Numbered from the stretch's first letter, positions 28,320 to 38,796 are shown. The stretch: DNA of 64,000 nt from Sphingomonas piscis (GCF_011300455.1 NZ_CP049869.1:2073501-2137500); one strand, 5' to 3'. The notes: a model not told the origin generated them from the letters alone. A program made the numbers and translations.

Positions 28320-28527
28320 CTCCGGCGGTTGACCTCACCCGCCCTCTCCTGTAGTGGGCGCGACGTCCGCGGGGATGCGCTTGCCGCCCCCTGACGGACA
28401 GAGCTGAACATTGCTCGATGCGTGAAGGCCGGTGGCCCTTGTGATGAGGGTCGCCCAGGCGTTCACGCTTTTCATGTTGGGCAAAGTAACCGCCGGCGTG
28501 TCCGGCAAGATAAAGGTGAAGGGCTTC

Positions 28528-28899
28528 ATGCCAACGATTAACCAGCTGATCCGCAAGGGTCGCGAGCCGCAGAAGGCCAAGTCCAAGGTCCCTGCGATGG
28601 AACAGAACCCGCAGAAGCGCGGCGTTTGCACCCGCGTCTATACGACGACCCCGAAGAAGCCGAACTCGGCGCTGCGCAAGGTGGCCAAGGTCCGCCTGAC
28701 CAACAGCCGCGAAGTGATCAGCTACATCCCCGGCGAAGGCCACAACCTCCAGGAGCACAGCGTTGTGCTGATCCGTGGCGGCCGTGTGCGCGACCTTCCG
28801 GGTGTCCGCTACCACGTGCTTCGCGGCGTCCTCGACACGCAGGGCGTCAAGGACCGCAAGCAGTCCCGTTCCAAGTACGGCGCCAAGCGCCCGAAGTAA
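28528..28899 (+). CDS. rpsL: 30S ribosomal protein S12
   Basis: A protein of 123 residues, standard length, from the ATG at 28528. It belongs to the decoding centre. Lys43 ([10 protein letters not shown]) is the normal residue, but position 88 is Arg ([14 protein letters not shown]) where E. coli has Lys; the K88R change is a known streptomycin-resistance substitution. It is the first gene of the str operon, with rpsG 60 bp downstream. The 208-bp leader from the alcohol dehydrogenase gene holds a small GCCGG/CCGGC hairpin but no clear promoter that I can name. Confidence 0.97.
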   Translation: MPTINQLIRKGREPQKAKSKVPAMEQNPQKRGVCTRVYTTTPKKPNSALRKVAKVRLTNSREVISYIPGEGHNLQEHSVVLIRGGRVRDLPGVRYHVLRGVLDTQGVKDRKQSRSKYGAKRPK

Positions 28900-28959
28900 T
28901 CGCACGAGTAAGCCCCGGGCCCAAGGCTCCGGACCAGGCTGAAGAGAAAGGATACCAAT

Positions 28960-29430
28960 ATGTCCCGTCGTCGCCGCCCAGAGAAGCGCGAGATCCTGCC
29001 GGACCCGAAGTTCGGCGATCAGGTGCTTTCCAAGTTCATGAACAGCGTCATGCTCGACGGCAAGAAGTCCGTCGCAGAGAGCATCGTCTATGGCGCGCTT
29101 GAGAGTGTCGAGACCCGCCTGAAGCGCGAACCGCTTGGCGTGTTCCATGACGCGCTCAACAATGTGAAGCCGGGCATCGAGGTCCGCAGCCGCCGCGTCG
29201 GCGGTGCGACCTACCAGGTTCCGGTGGAAGTCCGTGCCGAGCGCGCCCAGGCGCTGGCGATCCGCTGGCTCATCTCCGCGGCTCGTTCGCGCTCGGAGAA
29301 GACCATGGCTGGCCGTCTGTCGGGTGAGCTGATGGATGCTGCGCAGAACCGCGGCAACGCCGTCAAGAAGCGCGAAGACACGCACCGTATGGCCGAAGCG
29401 AACCGCGCCTTCAGCCACTACCGCTGGTAG
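28960..29430 (+). CDS. rpsG: 30S ribosomal protein S7
   Basis: A protein of 156 residues, standard length, starting [20 protein letters not shown]. It nucleates the 30S head by binding 16S rRNA. The conserved segments [20 protein letters not shown] and [20 protein letters not shown] are present. Second gene of the str operon; fusA follows after 66 bp. Confidence 0.98.
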   Translation: MSRRRRPEKREILPDPKFGDQVLSKFMNSVMLDGKKSVAESIVYGALESVETRLKREPLGVFHDALNNVKPGIEVRSRRVGGATYQVPVEVRAERAQALAIRWLISAARSRSEKTMAGRLSGELMDAAQNRGNAVKKREDTHRMAEANRAFSHYRW

Positions 29431-29496
29431 TTTTCATACCTATATAGTGGGGAGCCGGCACCGGTCGGCTTCCCACATCGCTAAGGAAGACCGACC

Positions 29497-31590
29497 ATGG
29501 CCCGCAGCCATCCGCTCGAACGTTATCGCAATATCGGCATCATGGCGCACATCGACGCCGGCAAGACGACGACAACCGAGCGCATCCTTTATTACACCGG
29601 CAAGTCCTACAAGATCGGCGAAGTGCACGAAGGCACCGCCACCATGGACTGGATGGAGCAGGAGCAGGAGCGGGGCATCACCATCACCTCCGCCGCCACC
29701 ACCTGCGTGTGGCGCGCCGCTGAAGGCAAGGGCGAAGAGCACCGCATCAACATCATCGACACCCCGGGCCACGTCGACTTCACCATTGAAGTCGAGCGTT
29801 CGCTGCGCGTCCTCGACGGCGCGGTCGCCTGCTTCGACGGCGTTGCCGGTGTGGAGCCGCAGTCGGAGACGGTGTGGCGGCAGGCCGACAAGTATGGCGT
29901 TCCGCGCATGTGCTTCGTCAACAAGCTCGACCGCACCGGCGCCAGCTTTGACTATTGCGTACAGTCGATCATCGACCGCTTGGGCGCGCGGCCGGCCGTG
30001 CTTTATCTCCCGATCGGTATCGAGAGCGATTTCAAGGGCCTCGTCGACCTGGTCGAGAACCGCGCGATTATCTGGCTCGAGGAGAGCCTGGGCGCGAAGT
30101 TCGAATATCAGGACATCCCCGACGACCTGAAGGACAAGGCCGCTGAAGCGCGCCAGAACCTGGTCGAGCTTGCCGTCGAGCAGGACGACGAGGCGATGGA
30201 AGCCTATCTCGAGGGCAATGAGCCCGACGTCGCGACGCTGAAGGCGCTGATCCGCAAGGGCACGCTCAACATGTCGTTCGTGCCGGTGGTCTGCGGCTCG
30301 GCGTTCAAGAACAAGGGCGTCCAGCCCCTGCTCGACGCGGTTGTGGACTATCTGCCGAGCCCGCTCGACGTTCCCGCCATTAAGGGCATCCTTCCCGACG
30401 GCAGCGAAGATTCGCGCGCCTCGGACGACAATGCGCCCTTCTCGGCGCTGGCGTTCAAGATCATGAACGATCCGTTTGTCGGCACCCTGACCTTTGCCCG
30501 CATCTACTCGGGCAAGCTGGAGACCTCCTCGCAGGTCACCAACTCGGTCAAGGACAAGAAGGAAAAGGTCGGCCGCATGCTGCTGATGCATGCGAACGAG
30601 CGTGAGGACATCCAGATCGCTTACGCCGGCGACATCGTCGCCCTAGCGGGTCTCAAGGACACGACAACCGGCGACACCCTGTGTGCACCGAATGCACCGA
30701 TCATCCTGGAGCGCATGGAGTTCCCGGATCCGGTCATCGAGCTGTCGGTCGAACCCAAGACCAAGGCGGACCAGGAGAAGATGGGCGTCGCGCTCAACCG
30801 TCTCGCCCGCGAGGATCCGAGCTTCCGCGTGTCGACCGATCACGAATCCGGCCAGACGATCATCAAGGGAATGGGGGAGCTCCACCTCGAGATTCTCGTC
30901 GACCGCATGAAGCGTGAGTTCAAGGTCGAGGCAAACGTCGGTGCGCCGCAGGTCGCCTATCGCGAATATCTCGCGAAGCCCGTCGAGCTCACCTACACGC
31001 ATAAGAAGCAGTCGGGCGGCTCCGGCCAGTTCGGCGAAGTCAAGGTCAACCTCATCCCCGGTGAGCGCGGCTCGGGCTTCCAGTTCTTCGACGAGATCAA
31101 GGGCGGCAATATTCCCAAGGAATATATTCCCTCGGTCGAGAAGGGCATGCGCGAAACGGCCGAGACCGGATCGCTCATCGGCTTCCCGATCATCGACTTC
31201 GAAGTGCACCTGACCGACGGTAAGTATCACGACGTCGACTCCTCGGCGCTGGCCTTTGAAATTACCGGTCGCGGCGCAATGCGCGAAGCGGCGCAGAAGG
31301 CGGGCATCAAGCTGCTCGAGCCGATCATGCGCGTTGAAGTCGTCACCCCCGAGGACTATCTCGGCGACGTCATCGGCGACTTGAACAGCCGCCGTGGTCA
31401 GATCCAGGGCACCGACACCCGCGGCAATGCGCAGGCGGTCGAGGCCATGGTGCCGCTGGCCAACATGTTCGGCTATGTGAACCAGCTGCGTTCCTTCACC
31501 CAGGGACGTGCGCAGTACACGATGCAGTTCTCGCACTATGACGAAGTGCCGCAGAACGTTGCCGACGAAGTGAAGGCGAAGCTGGCGTAA
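29497..31590 (+). CDS. fusA: Elongation factor G
   Basis: A protein of 697 residues, full EF-G length. GTPase motifs: [20 protein letters not shown] (P loop), [15 protein letters not shown] (G3) and [11 protein letters not shown] (G4). Domain IV, which enters the A site, is seen at about residues 480-600 ([20 protein letters not shown] onwards). It drives translocation on the ribosome. It lies in the normal str order rpsL-rpsG-fusA-tuf; a hairpin with a T run follows before tuf. Confidence 0.98.
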   Translation: MARSHPLERYRNIGIMAHIDAGKTTTTERILYYTGKSYKIGEVHEGTATMDWMEQEQERGITITSAATTCVWRAAEGKGEEHRINIIDTPGHVDFTIEVERSLRVLDGAVACFDGVAGVEPQSETVWRQADKYGVPRMCFVNKLDRTGASFDYCVQSIIDRLGARPAVLYLPIGIESDFKGLVDLVENRAIIWLEESLGAKFEYQDIPDDLKDKAAEARQNLVELAVEQDDEAMEAYLEGNEPDVATLKALIRKGTLNMSFVPVVCGSAFKNKGVQPLLDAVVDYLPSPLDVPAIKGILPDGSEDSRASDDNAPFSALAFKIMNDPFVGTLTFARIYSGKLETSSQVTNSVKDKKEKVGRMLLMHANEREDIQIAYAGDIVALAGLKDTTTGDTLCAPNAPIILERMEFPDPVIELSVEPKTKADQEKMGVALNRLAREDPSFRVSTDHESGQTIIKGMGELHLEILVDRMKREFKVEANVGAPQVAYREYLAKPVELTYTHKKQSGGSGQFGEVKVNLIPGERGSGFQFFDEIKGGNIPKEYIPSVEKGMRETAETGSLIGFPIIDFEVHLTDGKYHDVDSSALAFEITGRGAMREAAQKAGIKLLEPIMRVEVVTPEDYLGDVIGDLNSRRGQIQGTDTRGNAQAVEAMVPLANMFGYVNQLRSFTQGRAQYTMQFSHYDEVPQNVADEVKAKLA

Positions 31591-31620
31591 GCCAAAAATT
31601 GAAGCTATGGGCGCGTCCGC

Positions 31621-31647
31621 AAACGGGCGGGCCGCCCCGTTTTTTTA
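31621..31647 (+). terminator. Terminator or attenuator between fusA and tuf
   Basis: AAACGGG, an eight- to nine-base loop, CCCGTTT and a further run of T (seven-pair stem) lie in the 76-bp gap between fusA and tuf. It probably ends part of the fusA transcripts. Confidence 0.6.
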
Positions 31648-31666
31648 GAACAAGAAGAGGCGTAAA

Positions 31667-32857
31667 ATGGCGAAGGCTAAATTTGAGCGGAACAAGCCGC
31701 ACTGCAACATCGGCACCATCGGTCACGTCGACCATGGCAAGACGTCGCTGACGGCCGCGATCACCAAGGTGCTGTCGAAGCATGGCGGCGGCGAAGCCGT
31801 CGATTTCGCCAACATCGACAAGGCTCCGGAAGAGCGCGAGCGTGGCATCACCATCTCGACCGCGCACGTCGAGTATGAGACGGAAGCCCGTCACTATGCG
31901 CACGTCGACTGCCCGGGTCACGCCGACTATGTGAAGAACATGATCACCGGTGCCGCCCAGATGGACGGCGCGATCCTGGTCGTGTCGGCCGCTGACGGTC
32001 CGATGCCGCAGACCAAGGAGCACATCCTGCTCGCGGCGCAGGTCGGCGTTCCGACCATGGTCGTCTTCCTCAACAAGGTCGACCAGGTTGACGATCCCGA
32101 GCTGCTCGAGCTCGTCGAGCTGGAAATCCGTGAAGAGCTTTCCAAGCGCGGCTTCGACGGCGACAACATTCCGATCGTTGCCGGTTCGGCGCTCGCGGTT
32201 CTTGAAGACCGCGACCAGAACATCGGCGACGAGAAGATCCTCGAGCTCATGAAGGCCGTTGACGACTGGATCCCGCAGCCGGAGCGTCCGCTCGACAAGC
32301 CGTTCCTGATGCCGATCGAAGACGTGTTCTCGATCTCGGGCCGCGGCACCGTCGTGACCGGCCGCGTCGAGACCGGCGTCGTCAAGGTTGGCGAAGAAGT
32401 CGAGATCGTCGGCATCAAGGACACCAAGAAGACCGTCGTGACCGGCGTCGAAATGTTCCGCAAGCTGCTCGATCAGGGCCAGGCCGGCGACAACATCGGT
32501 GCGCTGATCCGCGGCGTCGGCCGTGAAGAGGTCGAGCGTGGCCAGGTTCTCTGCAAGCCGGGCTCGATCACGCCGCACACGGACTTCCAGGCGGAAGTCT
32601 ACGTCCTGTCGAAGGACGAGGGCGGCCGTCACACGCCGTTCTTCGCGAACTACCGTCCGCAGTTCTACTTCCGCACGACCGACGTGACGGGCGAAGTGCA
32701 GCTGCCGGAAGGCACCGAGATGGTCATGCCGGGCGACAACGTCTCCCTTGGCGTGAAGCTGATCGCTCCGATCGCCATGGACACCGGCCTCCGCTTCGCG
32801 ATCCGCGAAGGCGGCCGTACCGTCGGCGCCGGCGTGGTGGGCAACATCACTAAGTAA
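31667..32857 (+). CDS. tuf: Elongation factor Tu
   Basis: A protein of 396 residues, full length. GTPase motifs: [20 protein letters not shown] (P loop), [16 protein letters not shown] (G3), [14 protein letters not shown] (G4, NKxD). The C-terminal end reads [20 protein letters not shown]. It delivers aminoacyl-tRNA to the ribosome. A strong terminator follows, and the usual next gene rpsJ lies 4.5 kb further on. Only one tuf copy is in the window; many proteobacteria carry two. Confidence 0.98.
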   Translation: MAKAKFERNKPHCNIGTIGHVDHGKTSLTAAITKVLSKHGGGEAVDFANIDKAPEERERGITISTAHVEYETEARHYAHVDCPGHADYVKNMITGAAQMDGAILVVSAADGPMPQTKEHILLAAQVGVPTMVVFLNKVDQVDDPELLELVELEIREELSKRGFDGDNIPIVAGSALAVLEDRDQNIGDEKILELMKAVDDWIPQPERPLDKPFLMPIEDVFSISGRGTVVTGRVETGVVKVGEEVEIVGIKDTKKTVVTGVEMFRKLLDQGQAGDNIGALIRGVGREEVERGQVLCKPGSITPHTDFQAEVYVLSKDEGGRHTPFFANYRPQFYFRTTDVTGEVQLPEGTEMVMPGDNVSLGVKLIAPIAMDTGLRFAIREGGRTVGAGVVGNITK

Positions 32858-32888
32858 GCGTCACCGCCCTAGGGCGATGAACAAGAAG

Positions 32889-32926
32889 GGCCCGGTGCTT
32901 CGATGGAAGCGCCGGGCCTTTTCTTT
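32889..32926 (+). terminator. Rho-independent terminator of the str operon
   Basis: GGCCCGGTGCTTC, four-base loop, GAAGCGCCGGGCC (thirteen positions, one mismatch) and TTTTCTTT. It starts 31 bp after the tuf stop. Confidence 0.92.
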
Positions 32927-33037
32927 GTTGCGTCGGCCCGCAATCGAGCGGGCCGTCGACACTGCCGTTGTGCAGAACGGGCCAGCTAGTCTGTTCGACT
33001 GCTCATTACCCAGCCAGCTTGCGCCAGGCGCTGTGGT

Positions 33038-34150
33038 TCAGGGCCGGATCAAGGCTCGTTCAAGATGATCCTTGGAGAAGCGCGGAGCGCAAGCTCGAAC
33101 GAGGTTCTTGATGGCTGCCGGCGCGAAGATCAGGCCCATGTGCAGGGTCGGCACAACCAGGCAAGCCCAATAGAAGTTGTTGGCGCGAGCGAATGCCATG
33201 AGGATCAGTGCCAAGGCGAATTGAAAGCTCAGCACCACAAGCGCGAGCCGCGACCGGCACGCGCTCCAGCCCAGAAGCGCGATCGGCACAAGGATCGCGC
33301 TGATGCAGCTTGGGAGGAAGCGCAATGCCGACACCTGGTGAACGAAGGCGACGTACGTGTGCCACCCGCCCATTCCGCTCCATCCAGGGCTGGCGAGATC
33401 GTCAGGGCGTAACACCGCGGACAGGGTGGAGGCATGGAGGCCGACGGCGGCTAGCAACACGGCACCGGCTCCGGTCCACGCCAGCAATTCGGGCCAACGT
33501 CGGTCGTACAATGCGAAGCAGCCGAAGATGATGGCAACGGGAAGCGCGGTTTCACGGACGAGGATGGCTGCAAGGATTGTGAGCAGTGCCGCCCAGGGAC
33601 GTTCGGGCCGGTAGAGTGCGAAGGCCAGCGCGATCAACGCGCCCGCAAGAACTTCGTGGATCATGACCCAGTCGCGCATCAAGATCGGGGCCATGTTCGG
33701 CGCCATCAGCAACGCGGCAAACCGAGCATATCCAGGAAGACCGGGCTCGCTGATGAGGCGCTTCCGCCATGCAAGGATTGCCGCAACGCCGACCGCAGCG
33801 ACGAGCAGCCACCCGCCCGTTCTGCCGAAAAGGGCGAAGATATAGGCCGCGGTAGGCAGCCGGACGGTCACGAACGGCTTCAACGGATATCCGTTCGCCC
33901 GGTGTTCTGCCGCGGCTGCGGAGTAGTAGGGTTCGCCCGCGGACACCCGGCCGGCGATTTTCGCATACAAAGCATGATCGCCGATCATGTCCTCGGCATG
34001 CATGTCGGACGGCCCCGCAATCTCAACCCGCGGCTGTGGCGCTGCTCCCACAAAATCCGCCAGGCCATAGAGGATGGCCCCCAGAAGGAGGGCGAGGACC
34101 GCAATCGCCGTGGGACGGTTCACCGCCTCCCATCGGTTCCACCCGCTCAT
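33038..34150 (-). CDS. Polytopic membrane protein, possible GT-C type glycosyltransferase
   Basis: A protein of 370 residues from the ATG at 34150. It has about nine to ten hydrophobic helices, the first at about residues 13-32 (AIAVLALLLGAILYGLADFV), and a sizeable loop after it with acidic and aromatic residues (DMIGDHALYAKIAGRVSAGE, PYYSAAAAEHRANGYPLKP). This layout, with an acidic first extracytoplasmic loop, is typical of GT-C glycosyltransferases that use polyprenyl-phosphate sugars, but no family motif is clear enough to be sure. It overlaps by 4 bp with the upstream GT2-GtrA gene, which could make the sugar donor. Function is inferred from context. Confidence 0.65.
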   Translation of the reverse strand: MSGWNRWEAVNRPTAIAVLALLLGAILYGLADFVGAAPQPRVEIAGPSDMHAEDMIGDHALYAKIAGRVSAGEPYYSAAAAEHRANGYPLKPFVTVRLPTAAYIFALFGRTGGWLLVAAVGVAAILAWRKRLISEPGLPGYARFAALLMAPNMAPILMRDWVMIHEVLAGALIALAFALYRPERPWAALLTILAAILVRETALPVAIIFGCFALYDRRWPELLAWTGAGAVLLAAVGLHASTLSAVLRPDDLASPGWSGMGGWHTYVAFVHQVSALRFLPSCISAILVPIALLGWSACRSRLALVVLSFQFALALILMAFARANNFYWACLVVPTLHMGLIFAPAAIKNLVRACAPRFSKDHLERALIRP

Positions 34151-35274
34151 TTGCGCCACGTCACGGACCCCGACATGGCGAAGTTCCAGACGGCACCGAC
34201 GATGACGCCTGCCATGCCGGCGACCCACCAGCGCTCGTCCTGTCCCGCCATCCAGTTGCCAATGCCGATGTTGGCCACGGCACCGGCGGCCGAGATCGCG
34301 TAGAAAGAAGCGAGGCCCGGGATGACCTTCCACCCTCGCAGCTTGCGATCCGCGTAGGTGAAGCTGTTGTTGAGGAAGAAGTTTGAGGCGATCGCGATCA
34401 TCACGGCTGCCGTCTGCGCGGCGAGGAAGGAATAGCCTGCATGAAGCGCGGTGGTGAGCACGCCGAGATGGACGAACACCCCCAGACCGCCAACGAAGAG
34501 GAACTTGAACATGCGGACTGGAACGAAGCGTCCAATCGACTTCTCGGCGATCAGTTCAGCATATTCCGCAAGGACGCGTGCGCCGAGCTTGCTTTCACCG
34601 GCAACCCGCTTCCCAAAGCTATATGGCACTTCGGCGACGCGCAGCGTCGTCGGCGATGATGCAAGTAAGTCCAGCAGGATCTTGAAACCGATCCCCGACA
34701 ATTTTGGGAGCGATCTCTCGAACGCCGTTCGATCGACGGCGAAAAAGCCGCTCATAGGATCGCTGACATTGGTGCCGAGCGCAACCTGACCCAGGCGCGT
34801 CGCCAGGCGGCTCATGCGGGCGCGGCCCGCGTCCCAGTCTCCGACGGTTCCGCCCTGATTGTACCGGGTGCCGATCGCGATATCCGCACCGTCCAAGGTA
34901 ACCGCATCGATCAGCTGCGGCAGGATGCCGGCATCATGTTGCAGGTCACCATCCATGACGACCACCGTCGGCGCCGCAGTGGCGAGAATACCCTCGATTA
35001 CGGCCGAGGAGAGGCCGCGTCGTCCAACACGTTCCACGACCCGGACATGACGCAGGTCCCGTCCGATGCTGCGGATAAGACCGCTGGTGCCGTCGGAAGA
35101 ATTGTCGTCAACGAAAACGACCTCCCAGCCCCGTCCCGCGAGAACGAGAGACAGGTTGGCAATGAGCGCCTCGACGTTCCCAACTTCGTTCAGGGTGGGA
35201 ACGACAACGGCCACCTCGAGGGGTAGGGCGCTTGCGGCATCGGCAAAGTCCGCAGTCAAACGCTCGTGACGCAT
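34147..35274 (-). CDS. Dolichyl/polyprenyl-phosphate mannosyltransferase-like GT2 with C-terminal GtrA domain
   Basis: A protein of 375 residues. Residues about 20-240 form a GT-A glycosyltransferase family 2 domain (VAVVVPTLNEVGNVEALIAN, the metal-binding acid cluster VVMDGDLQHDAGI near residue 105, and MSGFFAVDRTAFER). Residues about 245-375 hold four membrane helices of the GtrA type (FLFVGGLGVFVHLGVLTTAL, SNFFLNNSFTYADRKLRGWK). Such fused proteins load a sugar on polyprenyl phosphate and may help flip it. It is the first gene of a pair with the GT-C-like protein, so together they could modify a surface glycan or protein. Confidence 0.87.
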   Translation of the reverse strand: MRHERLTADFADAASALPLEVAVVVPTLNEVGNVEALIANLSLVLAGRGWEVVFVDDNSSDGTSGLIRSIGRDLRHVRVVERVGRRGLSSAVIEGILATAAPTVVVMDGDLQHDAGILPQLIDAVTLDGADIAIGTRYNQGGTVGDWDAGRARMSRLATRLGQVALGTNVSDPMSGFFAVDRTAFERSLPKLSGIGFKILLDLLASSPTTLRVAEVPYSFGKRVAGESKLGARVLAEYAELIAEKSIGRFVPVRMFKFLFVGGLGVFVHLGVLTTALHAGYSFLAAQTAAVMIAIASNFFLNNSFTYADRKLRGWKVIPGLASFYAISAAGAVANIGIGNWMAGQDERWWVAGMAGVIVGAVWNFAMSGSVTWRK

Positions 35275-35510
35275 GGTACCTCAATGTCGCGGCAGGTGGA
35301 TGCTTGCCGATGCGCGCGAGGACTATGCAGATATGGTAAACAAACCGTACCGCTGGAGCATGGCCGTGGTGGGGTTCAGCGCTTGAAGTTGAATGATGGA
35401 GGTACCAGGTGCTTCACCCGAAGCGGAGGGCCTTCTTCTTTCCGTAGTCAAAGGCAGCTTGCGCGGCTCCACCCCTGTGTGAATAATGCGGTTGGGGGGT
35501 TTTGCGTGAC

Positions 35511-37139
35511 ATGACTCGATATCGATCGCGGCGCGACAATTTACGGGTCGGTCGTTCTGCCCGGCGCACATCGCGGACCTTCCTGGGCAAGCTAAGCAGG
35601 ATCCTGCTTCCCGCCGTCCTGATGGCAGCATCAACACCAGCCGAGGCGGGCTGGTCTCGCGCTGTGACGCCGCACTTCACGATCTACTCGGATCAGCCTG
35701 CGCAGCAATTGCGGGCTTATGCAGCCAGGCTGGAAACCTTTGATCAGGCGGTCCGGTTTGCCCGCGGTGTCAGCGATCCTCTGCCCGGGCCGGCAAATAA
35801 GCTGACGATCTACGCCGTGCGGGATTTTGCGATGATCGAGCGCCTCGCCGGTCAGTACGGAGTGGGCGGCTTCTATATTCCATGGGCCGGTTACTCGGTC
35901 GCCTTCGTACCCCTGAACACCGGGGCGGGAACCCGATTGGATCTCACGTCGGAAGCCGTGTTCTTCCATGAATATGCCCACCATCTCATGTACGAAAGCC
36001 TCAACGTCGCGCTGCCGCTGTGGCTGACTGAAGGGTTTGCCGAGTTTTTCTCGACGGCCAAGTTCGAGAGCGATGGCGCCGTGGGACTGGGAGCGCCTGC
36101 CGCACACCGCGCGGGCGTGCTGCTAGGGAAACGCTTTGCTCCGATGCCTATCGAGGTGATGCTTGGTGGCACATGGAAACAACTGAAGAAGTACCAGCCC
36201 GACGAAGTTTACGGCCGGGGATGGTTGCTCACGCACTATCTTATCTTCTCGGCGGCCAGGAAAGGCCAGCTGGAGCGATACGTAGGCGCCATTTCCCAGG
36301 GCACGCCGGCACTCGACGCCGCCCGGTTGGCCTTCGGCAACCTGAACGCGCTTGACGGTGAGCTTAAGGATTACGTCCGGTCGATGCGTTTTCCCTACGT
36401 CACCGTCCCCACCACCAAGATCAAGATCGGTTCGATCTCGATTGAACCGCTGACCGTGGGACAAGGTGAATATGTCGAAGTGCTGATGCAATCGCGGCGC
36501 GGCCCGACCGATGAGCAGGCAAAGAGGCTTGCTCCTCGGGCGAGGCAAATCGCCTCCAAATACCCCGACGATCCGGCCGTTCAGGCTTGGCTGGCAGAGG
36601 CAGAGGTGGACGCCAAGAATTACAACCAAGCCGTGATCGCCGCGGACAGGGCACTTGCGCGCGACCCCAAGTCTATGGACGCCTTGCTCCAAAAAGGTCG
36701 CGCACTCATGCTGCAAGCGAGGGCCGATAAGGCGGCCAAGCCTGATTGGGGCGCCATTCAGCAGATCTTCCTCTCGGCAAACCGGCTTGATCCGGAGGAC
36801 CCTCGCGCCTTGATCGGCTATTACGAGAGCTTTTTGGAGGCAGGTGTCGCTCCTCCGAAAAGTGCGGTCGATGGATATCTTTATGCTTTTGAACTTGCGC
36901 CGCAGGACGGGACGCTACGCTGGGGAGCCGTGAAGGAGTTGATCAATCAGGGTCGAACGACGGAGGCTGTGGCGGCGATCAAGCCTCTTGCGTTTGCGCC
37001 TCATGGCGGTGCGTCCGCCCAGCGTGCTCAAGAGCTTTTGGAAACCATGAGCTCGGGAGACTTAACCGCGACCCGCAATAAGATTCGCGAGATCGAAGCT
37101 CCGAAACCAGATACCGGGAAGGGAGGTCGGAAGGCTTAG
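35511..37139 (+). CDS. Secreted metallopeptidase-like protein with TPR-like C-terminal half
   Basis: A protein of 542 residues from the ATG at 35511 (a TTG at 35502 adds three). A long signal peptide with an arginine-rich n-region (RSARRTSRTFLGKLSRILLP) ends near AEAGWSRAV. Residues about 145-190 hold a gluzincin pattern: HEYAHH (HExxH) near residue 153 followed by WLTEGFAEFF, the third ligand. The second half (about 330-540) is helical and repeat-like (SKYPDDPAVQAWLAEAEVDA, NYNQAVIAADRALARDPKSM), consistent with tetratricopeptide repeats. The build recalls DUF1570-type proteins. Substrate unknown; it sits next to the glycosylation pair but is divergent from it. Confidence 0.8.
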   Translation: MTRYRSRRDNLRVGRSARRTSRTFLGKLSRILLPAVLMAASTPAEAGWSRAVTPHFTIYSDQPAQQLRAYAARLETFDQAVRFARGVSDPLPGPANKLTIYAVRDFAMIERLAGQYGVGGFYIPWAGYSVAFVPLNTGAGTRLDLTSEAVFFHEYAHHLMYESLNVALPLWLTEGFAEFFSTAKFESDGAVGLGAPAAHRAGVLLGKRFAPMPIEVMLGGTWKQLKKYQPDEVYGRGWLLTHYLIFSAARKGQLERYVGAISQGTPALDAARLAFGNLNALDGELKDYVRSMRFPYVTVPTTKIKIGSISIEPLTVGQGEYVEVLMQSRRGPTDEQAKRLAPRARQIASKYPDDPAVQAWLAEAEVDAKNYNQAVIAADRALARDPKSMDALLQKGRALMLQARADKAAKPDWGAIQQIFLSANRLDPEDPRALIGYYESFLEAGVAPPKSAVDGYLYAFELAPQDGTLRWGAVKELINQGRTTEAVAAIKPLAFAPHGGASAQRAQELLETMSSGDLTATRNKIREIEAPKPDTGKGGRKA

Positions 37140-37400
37140 GGTCGAGGGGCAGTCGCTTCGGCCGTGCTCGCCAGCTTGCCTCACCTCTCTGGTTAAGGGC
37201 CCCGATCCAACTGCGCATCGCATGCTTGGGGGTTGATCTCGAAGGCGCTCCTCTGTAGAGGCCCCTTCCACAGACGCAGATTCGTCCGCGTCACCAGACA
37301 TCAGAGTTGAGGTCGCTCATCCCGGTTCGCCGGCGCTTGGGTCGGCCTCTTGTTTTTCGGGTTGGCAACATCCCGTTGGCTCTTTCGCATCGGTAGGGAC

Positions 37401-37712
<312 letters not shown>

Positions 37713-37774
37713 GGGCCAGCGCGCAGCGGTTGAATCGCTTAATCGGCGATCCTGCTGAGCAACGACATAGGGAT

Positions 37775-37849
37775 ACCGCGGGCGTCCACCAGGACACCCG
37801 GTCATGCGTCCCCGTCTCCTGCCACTGCGGCAGGTTAGCCCGGACGGGG
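37775..37849 (+). promoter_or_regulatory. Structured leader (two hairpins) between rpsJ and rplC
   Basis: The first hairpin (37775-37802) pairs GTCC/GGAC around a four-base loop ACCA, with GGG/CCC and ACC/GGT below it. The second (37810-37849) pairs CCTGCC/GGCAGG around a five-base loop, with CCCCGTC/GACGGGG at its base. No run of T follows, so it is not an ordinary terminator. A ribosomal-protein autoregulatory leader or an RNA processing site is possible. Confidence 0.5.
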
Positions 37850-37923
37850 GCTCGTAAACATCATGGGCTGCACGCTCCCGAAGCCGAACGGCGGACGGAG
37901 CCTCTGTATGGGAGTGACTGATC

Positions 37924-38793
37924 ATGCGCACTGGCGTGATCGCGAAGAAAGTAGGAATGACCCGCCTGTTCCAGGCAGACGGCCGGCACGTCCCCGTGAC
38001 CGTCCTCCAACTGGAAGAGCTGCAGGTCGTCGGCCGCCGCGAGGCCGATCGTGATGGATATACCGCCGTTCAGCTCGGCGCCGGCACCGCGAAGGCGAAG
38101 AATGTCGCCAAGCCGCAGCGTGCCGCTTTCGGCAAGGCCGAAGTCGAGCCCAAGGCAAAGGTCGTCGAATTCCGCGTTGCCGAGGATGCGCTCCTCGACG
38201 TCGGTTCGACCATTTCCGCAGAACATTTCGTACCCGGCCAGCTGGTCGACGTCTCCGGCGTCACCCAGGGCAAGGGCTTTGCCGGCGCCATGAAGCGCTG
38301 GGGCTTCGGTGGTCTTCGCGCCACCCACGGCGTGTCCGTGTCGCACCGTTCGCACGGTTCGACCGGTAACCGCCAGGATCCGGGCCGCGTCTTCAAGAAC
38401 AAGAAGATGGCCGGCCACATGGGCGCCCGCAACCGCACGCAGCAGAACCTCGAGATCGTCCGCACGGACGTCGCTCGCGGCCTCCTGTTCGTGAAGGGCT
38501 CAGTTCCGGGCCACAAGGGCAGCTGGCTGACCGTTCAGGACGCCATCAAGCTCCCGCGCAACGAGAATGTGCCGTATCCGGCTGGCATTCTCACCCGCGA
38601 CACCGTGATCGAGGAAACGCCGGCCGGACTGGTCGACGATGCCGCGGTTCACGAAATCCCGGCGCTCCCGGGTGCCGAGGAAGTCGCAGCGATCGCCGCC
38701 GAGCAGGAAGCCGGCGCGCTCCCGGAAGCGACCGAGACCAATGATGCTCCGGCCGGCGACACGCCCGCTGGCGACGAGAGCAAGGAAGGCTAA
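37924..38793 (+). CDS. rplC: 50S ribosomal protein L3 with acidic C-terminal extension
   Basis: A protein of 289 residues; bacterial L3 is usually about 210. The core (1 to about 235) has [40 protein letters not shown] and [20 protein letters not shown]. After it comes an acidic, Ala/Glu/Pro-rich tail (about 235-289, [20 protein letters not shown]). L3 is an early 50S assembly protein that reaches to the peptidyl transferase centre. The tail is a lineage-specific addition whose role is unknown. rplD follows after 3 bp. Confidence 0.96.
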   Translation: MRTGVIAKKVGMTRLFQADGRHVPVTVLQLEELQVVGRREADRDGYTAVQLGAGTAKAKNVAKPQRAAFGKAEVEPKAKVVEFRVAEDALLDVGSTISAEHFVPGQLVDVSGVTQGKGFAGAMKRWGFGGLRATHGVSVSHRSHGSTGNRQDPGRVFKNKKMAGHMGARNRTQQNLEIVRTDVARGLLFVKGSVPGHKGSWLTVQDAIKLPRNENVPYPAGILTRDTVIEETPAGLVDDAAVHEIPALPGAEEVAAIAAEQEAGALPEATETNDAPAGDTPAGDESKEG

Positions 38794-38796
38794 GCG

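Noticed and set aside
28960..32632. Long antisense frames opposite rpsG, fusA and tuf (up to 383 codons)
   Set aside because: Composition shadows of highly expressed genes; no start signals or domains.
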